Positions 24,870-32,805 of a DNA stretch of 64,000 nucleotides are shown here, one piece after another. A program made the position numbers and the translations under genes. Under the pieces are notes generated by a model. The model searched no databases, was not told where the DNA came from, and was given only the letters and a program-made list of their open reading frames with translations. Numbering within the stretch: position 1 is the stretch's first letter; each line of letters starts with the position of its first letter. Location of the stretch: NCBI RefSeq assembly GCF_021044885.1, contig NZ_JAJNOD010000002.1, forward strand, positions 62,001-126,000. The letters run 5' to 3'. Source of the DNA: Microbacterium nymphoidis (GTDB taxonomy: Bacteria > Actinomycetota > Actinomycetes > Actinomycetales > Microbacteriaceae).

Positions 24870-25781
24870 ATGAGCGATTTCGCACCGTCCCCCGCCGGCG
24901 TCCTGTGTGTGGGGGAGACCATGGGTGTGGTCACCACGAGTGACGCCTCGCCGGTGGTCACCGGAACCAGCTTCCTGCTGGAGACCGGTGGGGCTGAATC
25001 CAACGTCGCAGCGCATCTGGCGACCCTCGGGGACGAGGCCGCCTGGTTCAGTGCGCTCGGTGCCGACGCCGTCGGTGAGCGCATCCTGCGGCGCCTGCGT
25101 GCGGCGGGCGTCGATGTCTCGCTCGTCCGGGTCCGCGACGGAGAGCGGACCGGGCTGTATCTCAAGGACCCTGGCAACGGTGTCGTCTATTACCGCGCCG
25201 GATCCGCCGCGAGCCGGCTCGGCGCCGATGATGCGCGCGCGGTTCCGATCGAGCGGTTCCGTGTGCTCCATCTCTCCGGAATCACGCCCGCCCTGTCTGG
25301 GTCGTGCCGTGAGTTCGCCTCGGTGCTCATCGAACGCGCTCACGAGGCCGGCGTCCTCGTGAGCTTCGACGTCAATCACCGTGCCGCCCTCTGGCCCGAC
25401 CTGAAGACCGCTTCCGACGTTCTCCGGGACTTCGCTGAGCGTGCCGATATCTGCTTCGTCGGACTCGATGAGGCTCAGGGGCTGTGGGATGTCGAGACGC
25501 CCGACGATGTCCGGGCCCTGCTCGATGAGGTCCGTATTCTCGTCGTGAAGGACGGCCCGATCGGGGCGACCGAGTTCGACGGCGAGTCGGAGACCTTCGT
25601 CGCCACCCCACCCGTCGAGGTCGTGGAGCCCGTCGGCGCGGGCGACGCCTATGCATCCGGCTGGCTGCACGGATTCCTTCGCGGACAGACGGCCGAGGAG
25701 CGCCTGCTCACCGGTCACGTGCGCGCTGCGCGCACGCTGCGGTCGGCCGGAGACCTTCCCGACGACATCCCGCGCGGCTGA
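24870..25781 (+). CDS. PfkB-family sugar kinase (2-keto-3-deoxygluconate kinase-like)
   Basis: Kinase of 303 aa. The PfkB substrate signature LLETGGAESNVAAHLATLG is near residues 35-53. ATP-binding and catalytic motif VEPVGAGDAYASGWLHGFL holds the anion hole and catalytic Asp. FDVNHRAALW is the ribokinase-family DxNxR loop. The closest functional guess is phosphorylation of 2-keto-3-deoxygluconate or a similar acid sugar. The gene ends inside the first copy of a 23-bp tandem duplication (25760-25805), so its stop codon is repeated downstream. Confidence 0.85.
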   Translation: MSDFAPSPAGVLCVGETMGVVTTSDASPVVTGTSFLLETGGAESNVAAHLATLGDEAAWFSALGADAVGERILRRLRAAGVDVSLVRVRDGERTGLYLKDPGNGVVYYRAGSAASRLGADDARAVPIERFRVLHLSGITPALSGSCREFASVLIERAHEAGVLVSFDVNHRAALWPDLKTASDVLRDFAERADICFVGLDEAQGLWDVETPDDVRALLDEVRILVVKDGPIGATEFDGESETFVATPPVEVVEPVGAGDAYASGWLHGFLRGQTAEERLLTGHVRAARTLRSAGDLPDDIPRG

Positions 25782-25805
25782 ACGACGACATCCCGCGCGG
25801 CTGAA
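25760..25805. repeat. 23-bp tandem duplication spanning the kinase stop codon
   Basis: Two exact 23-bp units (25760-25782 and 25783-25805) follow each other; the first contains the kinase's last codons and stop. A degenerate partial third copy (CGCGCGGCTGA) lies just after. The period is not a multiple of three, so the second copy cannot extend the protein. Confidence 0.85.
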
Positions 25806-25903
25806 CACCGCTCGCGCGGCTGAGCGCAGGGCAAGACCCGCTTCGGCGACGCAGACAGGTGCGTGTGTCCCTCTCCCTCCCAGGTGAGGGCGGGTTCGGC
25901 CGC

Positions 25904-26599
25904 TCAGCGAACGGCGGCGTCCTCGGCGTCCAGCGATCGGCTCTCGACGGCGTCCAGCGATCGGCTCTCGACGGGGCGCCGGATCAGTGATTCGCGGCGA
26001 GCCGCATCGACCCGCGGCTTCTGCGCGGGTGCATCTCCGGCCGACAGCCGGGCTTCCAGCGCGTCGGCGACCGGAGTGGCCTGGTGCGCGCCGTCCTGCG
26101 CCCAGCGACGATCGGCCGCGTCCACGTACATCAGGATCGACTCCAGCTCGCTCTCGTCCGCCCCGGCCTGCTGACGCAGGAAGAGCGACTTCTTGAAGTC
26201 GTGACGCGCGAGGGAGTAGTCGGCGTTGTCGAAGTGGAGCCGGCCCCGATGCTGTACCGCGAAGGCGGCGATCCCGGGCCAGCCCTGACCCTCCGCCTCC
26301 TCGGCGCACATGGTCAGCTCCTGCTCCGCCGCGATGCTGCCGCCGCGGGAGTGCACCACCGTGGCGTGCAGGATGCGGGCACGCAGGAGGTCCTTTCGCG
26401 TGCCGCCCATCCGTGCCTGACGGACCGACTGCTCGGACACCTTCAGTGCGTCGTCGAAACGACCGAGCACCTTCAGCAGCCAGACGCGCTCCAGGAGAGC
26501 GGGGAGGCTGCGCTGGGCGTTGATCTCCTCCAGCCGAGCCTCGCACTCCTTCGGGTCGATCAGCTCGCGCAGGGTCTCGGGGTCGTACCCGCGGATCAT
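25904..26599 (-). CDS. TPR-like helical protein of unknown function
   Basis: Protein of 231 aa. From residue 30 to 165 it is built of helix pairs with tetratricopeptide character (LERVWLLKVLGRFDDALKVS; ARILHATVVHSRGGSIAAEQ; HDFKKSLFLRQQAG). The C-terminal 60 residues are Ala/Arg-rich with an exact 24-bp (8-residue) duplication giving VESRSLDA twice (25924-25971). ATG 26599 begins MIRGYDPETLRELIDP; the open frame extends further but enters the palindromic repeat. Such proteins usually act as scaffolds; no partner is evident. Confidence 0.7.
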   Translation of the reverse strand: MIRGYDPETLRELIDPKECEARLEEINAQRSLPALLERVWLLKVLGRFDDALKVSEQSVRQARMGGTRKDLLRARILHATVVHSRGGSIAAEQELTMCAEEAEGQGWPGIAAFAVQHRGRLHFDNADYSLARHDFKKSLFLRQQAGADESELESILMYVDAADRRWAQDGAHQATPVADALEARLSAGDAPAQKPRVDAARRESLIRRPVESRSLDAVESRSLDAEDAAVR

Positions 26600-26686
26600 G
26601 CTCACTCGTCGCTCCCTTCCCGATGGCGCCGCTCCTAGTGTGTCAGCGCTGCGCCGTGTGACCCCTGTGGCACACCGATGACATGT

Positions 26687-26745
26687 TTCGTCGTGCGCAA
26701 ATGGCTCCAAACTGGGGCGAGTGGGAGCGATCTGCGCACGATGAA
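26687..26745. repeat. Palindromic repeat, family 1 copy C
   Basis: Arms 26687-26708 and 26724-26745 pair at 19 of 22 positions around a 15-nt loop. It ends 5 bp from the stop of the minus-strand spermidine-synthase-like gene, so it lies at that gene's 3' end, as do the other copies. Confidence 0.8.
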
Positions 26746-26750
26746 GGCGA

Positions 26751-27617
26751 TCAGCGGTCGAAGATCGAGGCGTTGGGCCGCGGGGAGGCCACAGCATCGG
26801 CATCGGTGACCGGCAGCGCACCCGACGCGAGCTGATCGACCTCGCGATCCGTGGCGATCTTCGCCGGATGCGGGCCCGCGGCCAGCAGCCGGGGAAGCCA
26901 GTCCGTGGGCAGCGGCCGACGCGACGCCGCGAGCACGAGGTTGCCGAAACGACGGCCCTTCAGCACCTGTGCCTCGGCGAGCACGGCGACATGGGGGAGG
27001 ACCTGTCGGAGCGTGGCGATCTGACGGCGCGCGTAGGCGAGTCCCGGTCCGTCGGCGACGTTGACGAGCACGACGCCGTCGGAGGCCAGGAGCTTCGCGA
27101 CGGAGGTGTAGAACTCCACAGAAGTGACGTGTGCGGGAGTCTGCGCTCCCGCGAACACATCGCTCACGACCAGGTCGACCTGACCGAGGATTCCTCCGGG
27201 GAGCTTCTCCACACCGGCTCGGGCATCGCCGATGCGGACCCGGATCGCCGCACCGCGGGGCAGCGGAAGGTTCTCCCGCACCAGATCCCAGAGGCCGGGC
27301 TCCAGCTCGATCACCTGCTGGCGGGAGTCGGGCCGGGTCACGGCGATGTAACGCGGCACCGTGAGCGCGCCTCCGCCGAGATGCACGGCGGTCAGCGGCT
27401 CACCCGCCGGCTTCAGCACGTCGATCACCGCCCCGATCCGGGCGATGTACTCGAAGTGCAGGTGCGTGGGGTCGTCGAGGTCCACGTGCGACTGGGGCGT
27501 CTCGTCCACCAGCAGCTCCCAGCCGCTGGTGAACTCGCTGCGAGCCACGCGCGCGAGGGTGCCATCGCTCAGCCGCACCCGCGGGGAGTCGGGTTCTTCT
27601 CTGCTGCGTCGTGCCAC
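26751..27617 (-). CDS. Spermidine-synthase-like methyltransferase-fold protein
   Basis: Protein of 288 aa with the Rossmann fold of spermidine synthases: motif I VHLGGGALTVPRY, acidic end QVIELEPGLWD, GDARAGVEKL and the active-site-like segment DLVVSDVFAGAQTP. The polyamine-binding residues of genuine SpeE cannot be confirmed, and actinobacteria have many such homologues annotated as fused or putative spermidine synthases. Single gene, reading leftward, followed by a palindromic element. Confidence 0.78.
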   Translation of the reverse strand: MARRSREEPDSPRVRLSDGTLARVARSEFTSGWELLVDETPQSHVDLDDPTHLHFEYIARIGAVIDVLKPAGEPLTAVHLGGGALTVPRYIAVTRPDSRQQVIELEPGLWDLVRENLPLPRGAAIRVRIGDARAGVEKLPGGILGQVDLVVSDVFAGAQTPAHVTSVEFYTSVAKLLASDGVVLVNVADGPGLAYARRQIATLRQVLPHVAVLAEAQVLKGRRFGNLVLAASRRPLPTDWLPRLLAAGPHPAKIATDREVDQLASGALPVTDADAVASPRPNASIFDR

Positions 27618-27952
27618 TCTTCGAGGGTACTCGTGCCCTCGGGACAGGCGCCGGTGAGCATCCGGATCCGTCGCCCGGGAGCGCGTTTCTGTGCGCGGGA
27701 TGACCCTCGAGCCGGCCCGGTTCCCGCTCGCCGATGCACTCCAGCCGACATCAAAACCCCCGGAATCGCGCGCGTAGACTGGTCACCGGCGGCATTCTGC
27801 CGGAGTGTCACGAATTTCCACGCTTGATAACGATCCTGAAAACTTTTTGTCATTTCGGCCTGCGATCCGTAGACTCACGAGAAATGTAAGTGCTCCTAAC
27901 AAAGCACGACCACAGCCTCCCGGACCGCCCGGGTTTCAACGAGGAGACAAAC
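27618..27952. other. 335-bp promoter region of the NagZ-linked importer operon
   Basis: No gene is seen. It has an AT-rich tract around 27823-27855, the promoter at 27847-27875, and a small inverted repeat GTGCT/AGCAC at 27890-27907 in the leader. No clear DasR or LacI operator was recognised. Confidence 0.6.
27847..27875 (+). promoter_or_regulatory. Promoter of the sugar importer operon
   Basis: TTGTCA (27847-27852) and TAGACT (27870-27875) are separated by 17 bp, close to the vegetative consensus, and lie 77 bp upstream of the binding-protein start. Confidence 0.65.
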
Positions 27953-29260
27953 GTGAACAAGCGCATGCTGACCGTCGCCGCTTTCGGCGCAGTCGCGGCC
28001 CTCGGCCTGACCGCCTGCTCTTCCGGTTCCACCGGTGCCGGCGAGGCCACCGTGAACCCTGAGGACAACAAGGACGTGACCCTCACGGCCTGGATCATGC
28101 AGGGCACCAACCCCGACTCCAGCGCGTACCAGGAGAAGGTCGCGGCCGCATTCAAGGAGAAGACCGGCGCCTCGGTCAAGTTCGAAGAGGTCCAGTGGGC
28201 CGACGGACACGACCGCTTCGTCACCAGCATCGCCGGTGGCACCACCCCCGACGTCGCCGAGACGGGCACCACCTGGACCCCGGAGTTCGCCGACGCCGGC
28301 GCGCTGCTGGAGCTGGACGACTACGTCGACTCGGTCGACGGTCTGAAGGAGGACCTGGTTCCGGGTCTTGAGGAGGCCGGCACCTACGACGGCAAGCTCT
28401 ACGGCATGCCGTGGTACGCCGGTGTGCGCTCCATCATCTACCGCGCCGACATCTACGAAGAGCTCGGCCTGTCGGCTCCCAAGAACTGGGACGACATCAT
28501 CAAGAACGGCGAGGCCATCAAGGCTGCGCACCCGGAGATGGCCGCGTTCGCGGTTCCCGGCAACGCCGAGTTCCAGGTCTACCCCTGGGTCTGGGGCGCC
28601 GGCGGCGAGGTCGCCGTCAAGGACGGCGACAAGTGGAAGAGCGAGCTCGACTCGGCGAAGTCCGTGGAGGGACTGCAGTTCTACACCGACCTCGCCACCA
28701 AGTACGGCTTCTCGACCGCGGGTGCGACCACGTGGAAGGAGACCGACGTGCGTGACGCGTTCACGAGCGGCACGGTCGCCACGATGATCTCGGGCTCCTG
28801 GACCCCGAAGTCGCTGCTGGAGAAGAACCCGGAGCTCGAGGGCAAGATCGGCGCCGCGGTCATCCCGGCCAAGGACGGCGGCATCGCCGGTTCCGTGCTC
28901 GGCGGCTCGCACCTGTCGGCGTTCAACACCACCAAGCACCCGGAGCTTGCCTGGGAGCTCATCAAGATCATGACGACCGGTGAACTCGCCACCGAGTGGG
29001 CCAGCCAGACCGGCTACTTCCCCGGCGTCAAGAGCGGCATGGACGAGGCTCTGAAGTCGACCGACCCGCTGGTGGCCCCGTTCGCCGAGCAGATGGTCGA
29101 CGGCGGCGCCTCGGTGCCCGTCACCCCGAAGTTCGGTGCGGTCCAGGCCAAGCAGACCACCAACACGATGATCCAGTCGATCCTCAGCGGACAGAAGGAC
29201 GTCGCCACGGCGACGAAGGACGCCGCTGCGGAGATGACCGACATCCTCAACCAGAAGTAA
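27953..29260 (+). CDS. CUT1 sugar ABC transporter substrate-binding lipoprotein
   Basis: Extracellular solute-binding protein (family 1) of 435 aa. Signal peptide with lipobox LTAC; Cys22 would be lipidated and tether it to the membrane. The mature part starts with a Ser/Gly/Thr linker, then VTLTAWIMQGTNPDSSAYQ, and contains the hinge and EVQWADGHDRFVTSI typical of oligosaccharide binders. GTG start at 27953 has GAGGAG upstream. It is the first gene of an operon with two permeases and a NagZ-type glycosidase, so an N-acetylglucosamine-containing oligosaccharide is a reasonable ligand (inference). Confidence 0.9.
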   Translation: MNKRMLTVAAFGAVAALGLTACSSGSTGAGEATVNPEDNKDVTLTAWIMQGTNPDSSAYQEKVAAAFKEKTGASVKFEEVQWADGHDRFVTSIAGGTTPDVAETGTTWTPEFADAGALLELDDYVDSVDGLKEDLVPGLEEAGTYDGKLYGMPWYAGVRSIIYRADIYEELGLSAPKNWDDIIKNGEAIKAAHPEMAAFAVPGNAEFQVYPWVWGAGGEVAVKDGDKWKSELDSAKSVEGLQFYTDLATKYGFSTAGATTWKETDVRDAFTSGTVATMISGSWTPKSLLEKNPELEGKIGAAVIPAKDGGIAGSVLGGSHLSAFNTTKHPELAWELIKIMTTGELATEWASQTGYFPGVKSGMDEALKSTDPLVAPFAEQMVDGGASVPVTPKFGAVQAKQTTNTMIQSILSGQKDVATATKDAAAEMTDILNQK

Positions 29261-29273
29261 TCGAGGGCGCGCC

Positions 29274-30251
29274 TTGAGTTCCATTCAGGCGCCCGCTCCC
29301 GCCCCGGGCGCGGCGACTTCGGTCGCCGCGCCCTCGGGCGCCGGGCGTGGCCGACGCTTCATCACCATGGCCAAAGCACGGCCGTGGCTGCTTCTCGCAC
29401 CCGCCCTGGTGATCCTCGGCGGCCTGATGATCTGGCCGCTGATCCGGGTCGTGATCATCTCGCTGCAGAACTACGGTCTGCGCGAGATCAACACGGGCAA
29501 GTCCAACTTCAACGGCATCGACAACTACGTCGAGGCGTTCAGCTCGCCCACGCTGTGGACCGTTGTGCTTCCCAACACCGTCGGCTTCGCGATCGTCTCG
29601 GTGCTCGGCACCGTGGCGTTCGGAACGCTCGTCGCCCTTCTCCTCGCCCGCCTCGGCACCACCTGGCGCACCATCGTGTCCAGCGCCATCATGGTGGCCT
29701 GGGCGATGCCCGCGGTCACCGGCACCTACGTGTGGACCTGGGTCTTCGACGCCGACAAGGGCCTCGTGAACTCGCTCCTCCAGGGTGCCGGGATCATCGA
29801 CGGTCCCGTCAACTGGTTCACCAACCGCTGGTCGTTCTACGGCATCGTGCTGCTGAACGTCATCCACCACGGCTTCCCCTTCATCGCGATCACCATCCTC
29901 GCCGGGCTCCTCGGCGTCTCCAAGGAGATGCTCGAAGCCGCAGAACTGGACGGCGCGAACGCCTGGACGCGGTTCTGGCGCATCACCTTTCCCACCCTCA
30001 AGCCGGTCTTCTCCGTGGTCGTGATCCTTTCGACCATCTGGGACTTCAAAGTCTTCGCGCAGGTGTACCTCATGCCCGGCGGTGCCGGCTCCAACCGTGA
30101 GGTGCTGAACCTCGGAGTGTGGAGCTACATCGAATCCTTCGGTCAGAACCGCTACGGCTTCGGCTCCGCTCTCGCGGTGCTGCTCACGCTCGTGCTGATG
30201 GCCATCACCGCGGTCTACATCCGCACGCTCTTCAAGGAGGACCAGCTGTGA
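29274..30251 (+). CDS. CUT1 sugar ABC transporter permease (MalF type)
   Basis: Permease of 325 aa with six expected membrane helices after a Pro/Ala/Gly-rich N terminus. The EAA loop is EMLEAAELDGANAWTRFWRI near residues 220-240. A TTG start at 29274 is required because no ATG or GTG precedes the conserved region. It ends in a GTGA overlap with the next permease. Confidence 0.9.
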   Translation: MSSIQAPAPAPGAATSVAAPSGAGRGRRFITMAKARPWLLLAPALVILGGLMIWPLIRVVIISLQNYGLREINTGKSNFNGIDNYVEAFSSPTLWTVVLPNTVGFAIVSVLGTVAFGTLVALLLARLGTTWRTIVSSAIMVAWAMPAVTGTYVWTWVFDADKGLVNSLLQGAGIIDGPVNWFTNRWSFYGIVLLNVIHHGFPFIAITILAGLLGVSKEMLEAAELDGANAWTRFWRITFPTLKPVFSVVVILSTIWDFKVFAQVYLMPGGAGSNREVLNLGVWSYIESFGQNRYGFGSALAVLLTLVLMAITAVYIRTLFKEDQL

Positions 30252-31078
30252 AGCAGAAGAGCCTCACCGGCAAGGTCGGGATCGGCATCGCAGTCGCCGC
30301 GCTCCTGGTCTTCACGCTGTTCCCTGTCTACTGGATGATGAAGTCGGCCTTCGACAAGCGCGCGGGCGACGGCGGCTCCTCCTTCCTGCCGAAGGAGTTC
30401 AGCTGGGACAACTTCGTCTACGTGCTCGGCGATGCCGGCTTCGGTCTGTACCTGCGCAACTCGCTGGTCGTGGCGGCCGTCGTGGTCCTCATCAGCGGGT
30501 TCGTCGCCCTGCTCGCCTCGGTGGCGGTGGCGCGATTCCGCTTCAAGTTCCGCACCACCATGCTGATGATGATCCTCGTCATCCAGATGGTGCCGCTCGA
30601 GGCCCTCGTCATCCCGCTGTTCCTGCAGGTGAAGAGCCTCGGCCTTCTGAACTCCCTGCTGGGCCTGATGGTGGTCTACGTCGCCCTCTCCCTGCCCTTC
30701 GGCATCTGGATGCTGCGCGGCTTCGTCGCCGCAGTTCCCGTCGAGCTCGAGGAGGCCGCGTATGTCGACGGTGCCTCGTGGTGGCGCATGTTCCGTTCGG
30801 TGATGCTCCCACTCACCATGCCGGGTCTGGTCGCCACCAGCGTGTTCTCCTTCATCACCGCCTGGAACGAGTTCATCTTCGCGATGACGATCCTCGGCTC
30901 GGAGAGCAACCAGTACACCGTGGCGATCGGTCTGAAGTCGTTCTTCGGCCTGCACTCCAACGACTGGGGCTCCATCATGGCGGCATCCACGCTGATCACC
31001 CTCCCGGTGATGATCTTCTTCGTGATCGTGCAGCGTCGCCTGAGCTCGGGCGTCGTGGCGGGAGCGGTGAAGGGATGA
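30248..31078 (+). CDS. CUT1 sugar ABC transporter permease (MalG type)
   Basis: Permease of 276 aa from a GTG overlapping the previous stop. It has six hydrophobic segments and the EAA loop ELEEAAYVDGASWWRMFRSV near residues 165-185. It ends in an ATGA overlap with the glycosidase gene, a four-gene coupled chain. No ATPase gene is present, so a shared MsiK-type ATPase is expected. Confidence 0.9.
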   Translation: MKQKSLTGKVGIGIAVAALLVFTLFPVYWMMKSAFDKRAGDGGSSFLPKEFSWDNFVYVLGDAGFGLYLRNSLVVAAVVVLISGFVALLASVAVARFRFKFRTTMLMMILVIQMVPLEALVIPLFLQVKSLGLLNSLLGLMVVYVALSLPFGIWMLRGFVAAVPVELEEAAYVDGASWWRMFRSVMLPLTMPGLVATSVFSFITAWNEFIFAMTILGSESNQYTVAIGLKSFFGLHSNDWGSIMAASTLITLPVMIFFVIVQRRLSSGVVAGAVKG

Positions 31079-32568
31079 CCTCTGAGGAAGACCTCCGCCG
31101 CCTGGCGAACGGTGTGCTGTGGCCGGGTTTCCTGGGCCGCAGCGCACCCGCCTGGCTGCTGGACGAACTGCGCGCGGGCCTGGCCGGCGTCGTCTACTTC
31201 GCGCAGAACGTCGGCGACGACCTGGAGCAGCTGAGCTCCGACCTGCGCGCCGCGAACCCCGCCATCCTGATCGGCATCGACGAAGAGGGCGGCTCCGTCA
31301 CCCGCCTCGAGACGACGAACGGGTCCACTGTGCTGGGTGCCGCTCAGCTGGGGTTCCTCGACGACCTCGATGCCACCCGCGCCACCGGTGCCGAGATCGC
31401 GCGGCGCCTGCGCGCGGTCGGCGTCAACGCACAGCTCGGCCCGGACGTCGATGTCAACACCGACCCGCGGAACCCCGTCATCGGCGTGCGTGCGTTCGGA
31501 GACGACGTCGAACTCGTCTCCCGTCACGGCGTCGCCCAGGTCGAGGGCATCCAGGCCTCCGGCGCGGTCGCGGCGTGTGTGAAGCACTTCCCGGGACACG
31601 GGGACACACATCTGGACTCGCATCACGATCTGCCGACGCTGCGCCTCACGGAGGACCAGCTCGCCGAGCACCGGGCGCCGTTCATCGCGGCCATCGCAGC
31701 GGGCGTGGACATGATCATGACCGCGCACATCGTGATCGAGCAGTTCGGTCCGCTGCCAGCCACACTGAACGCCGAGATCCTCGGCGGGCTGCGCACCGAC
31801 GGGTTCGACGGCGTCATCGTCACCGATGCGCTCGACATGGCCGCGATTCGAGAGACCTACGGGCTCGGGGCCGGTGCCGTCATGGCCCTGCAGGCCGGTG
31901 CCGACCTGCTCTGCATCGGCAACCCCACCAACCCGGGCGACGCCATGGCACCGGATCAGGACGAGCGCGACTTCTTCGCGGTCCAGTCCGCTGTGATCGC
32001 GGCGCTGCGGGACGGTACTCTGTCGCGTGAGACGGTGCAGGCTGCGGCGGATCGCGTCGCGCGGCTCGGCCGTCGACTCGCGTCCGCGGCGCCCGGCGGC
32101 GACGCCACGGTGTTCGAAGCGCAGGATCTCGCAGATCGCGCCGTCACGGTGCGCGCGGGAGAGGATCTGTCACCCGCGCCGTCTGCCGTCGTCCTGGACG
32201 CGCGAAAGCGCGCATCGTTCGCGGTGGACAGCGCCGCGTCGTACGTGTCCTCCGTCCTTGCCGCCGGCGGCACGGTGCTGCGGGTGGATCCCGATCGCGC
32301 GACGGACGCCGAGCGCACCGCCGCGGTCGCTGCCGCCCTCGCCGCGGGAGCGGCCCGGATCATCGTCCTCGTCGACCGCGTGGCCGTCGACCCGTCCCAG
32401 CGTGACGTCGTCTCGGCTGTCGCCTCCACCGGCGCCGACGCCGTGGTCGTCAACACGGGAATCCCCGTGGGAGACGACGCCGTGCACTGGCCGATCCCTC
32501 TCGTTCAGGTGCGGGCCTCGAGCCGTCTGGCCGCACGGGCGGCGCGACGGATCCTCGTCCGCGACTGA
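31075..32568 (+). CDS. nagZ: GH3 beta-N-acetylglucosaminidase (NagZ type)
   Basis: Family 3 glycoside hydrolase of 497 aa, apparently cytoplasmic (no signal peptide). The NagZ signature KHFPGHGDTHLDSHHDLPTL is present with the Asp-His dyad acting as acid/base in this family, and the nucleophile Asp is in IVTDALDMAAI. A C-terminal domain of about 150 residues follows, as in Gram-positive NagZ. Coupled to a sugar importer, it likely removes GlcNAc from imported wall- or chitin-derived fragments. A strong terminator follows. Confidence 0.87.
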   Translation: MTSEEDLRRLANGVLWPGFLGRSAPAWLLDELRAGLAGVVYFAQNVGDDLEQLSSDLRAANPAILIGIDEEGGSVTRLETTNGSTVLGAAQLGFLDDLDATRATGAEIARRLRAVGVNAQLGPDVDVNTDPRNPVIGVRAFGDDVELVSRHGVAQVEGIQASGAVAACVKHFPGHGDTHLDSHHDLPTLRLTEDQLAEHRAPFIAAIAAGVDMIMTAHIVIEQFGPLPATLNAEILGGLRTDGFDGVIVTDALDMAAIRETYGLGAGAVMALQAGADLLCIGNPTNPGDAMAPDQDERDFFAVQSAVIAALRDGTLSRETVQAAADRVARLGRRLASAAPGGDATVFEAQDLADRAVTVRAGEDLSPAPSAVVLDARKRASFAVDSAASYVSSVLAAGGTVLRVDPDRATDAERTAAVAAALAAGAARIIVLVDRVAVDPSQRDVVSAVASTGADAVVVNTGIPVGDDAVHWPIPLVQVRASSRLAARAARRILVRD

Positions 32569-32572
32569 ACCC

Positions 32573-32617
32573 GGAAGACAGCGGGCGCATCCCCTCGGGA
32601 TGCGCCCGCTGTCTTCC
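32573..32617 (+). terminator. Terminator of the importer/nagZ operon
   Basis: Perfect 21-bp arms (32573-32593 and 32597-32617) around a 3-nt loop start 4 bp after the nagZ stop. No T-run follows. Confidence 0.85.
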
Positions 32618-32805
32618 GCGAACTTATCCACAGATGGGCCACATGCGGATGGCGGGCTCAGCCTGCCTGTTAGCGTCGGAAGACACGATCGGAGCCTGGG
32701 GGCACCCGATCGCCTTCCCGAACAGAAGGTCGGTGGACACCGGCCTTCGCTTGCGACGTTTTCCGTTCGCGTCGTGAGTGTCCGTTACTATCTGGGGGTT
32801 TTTCC

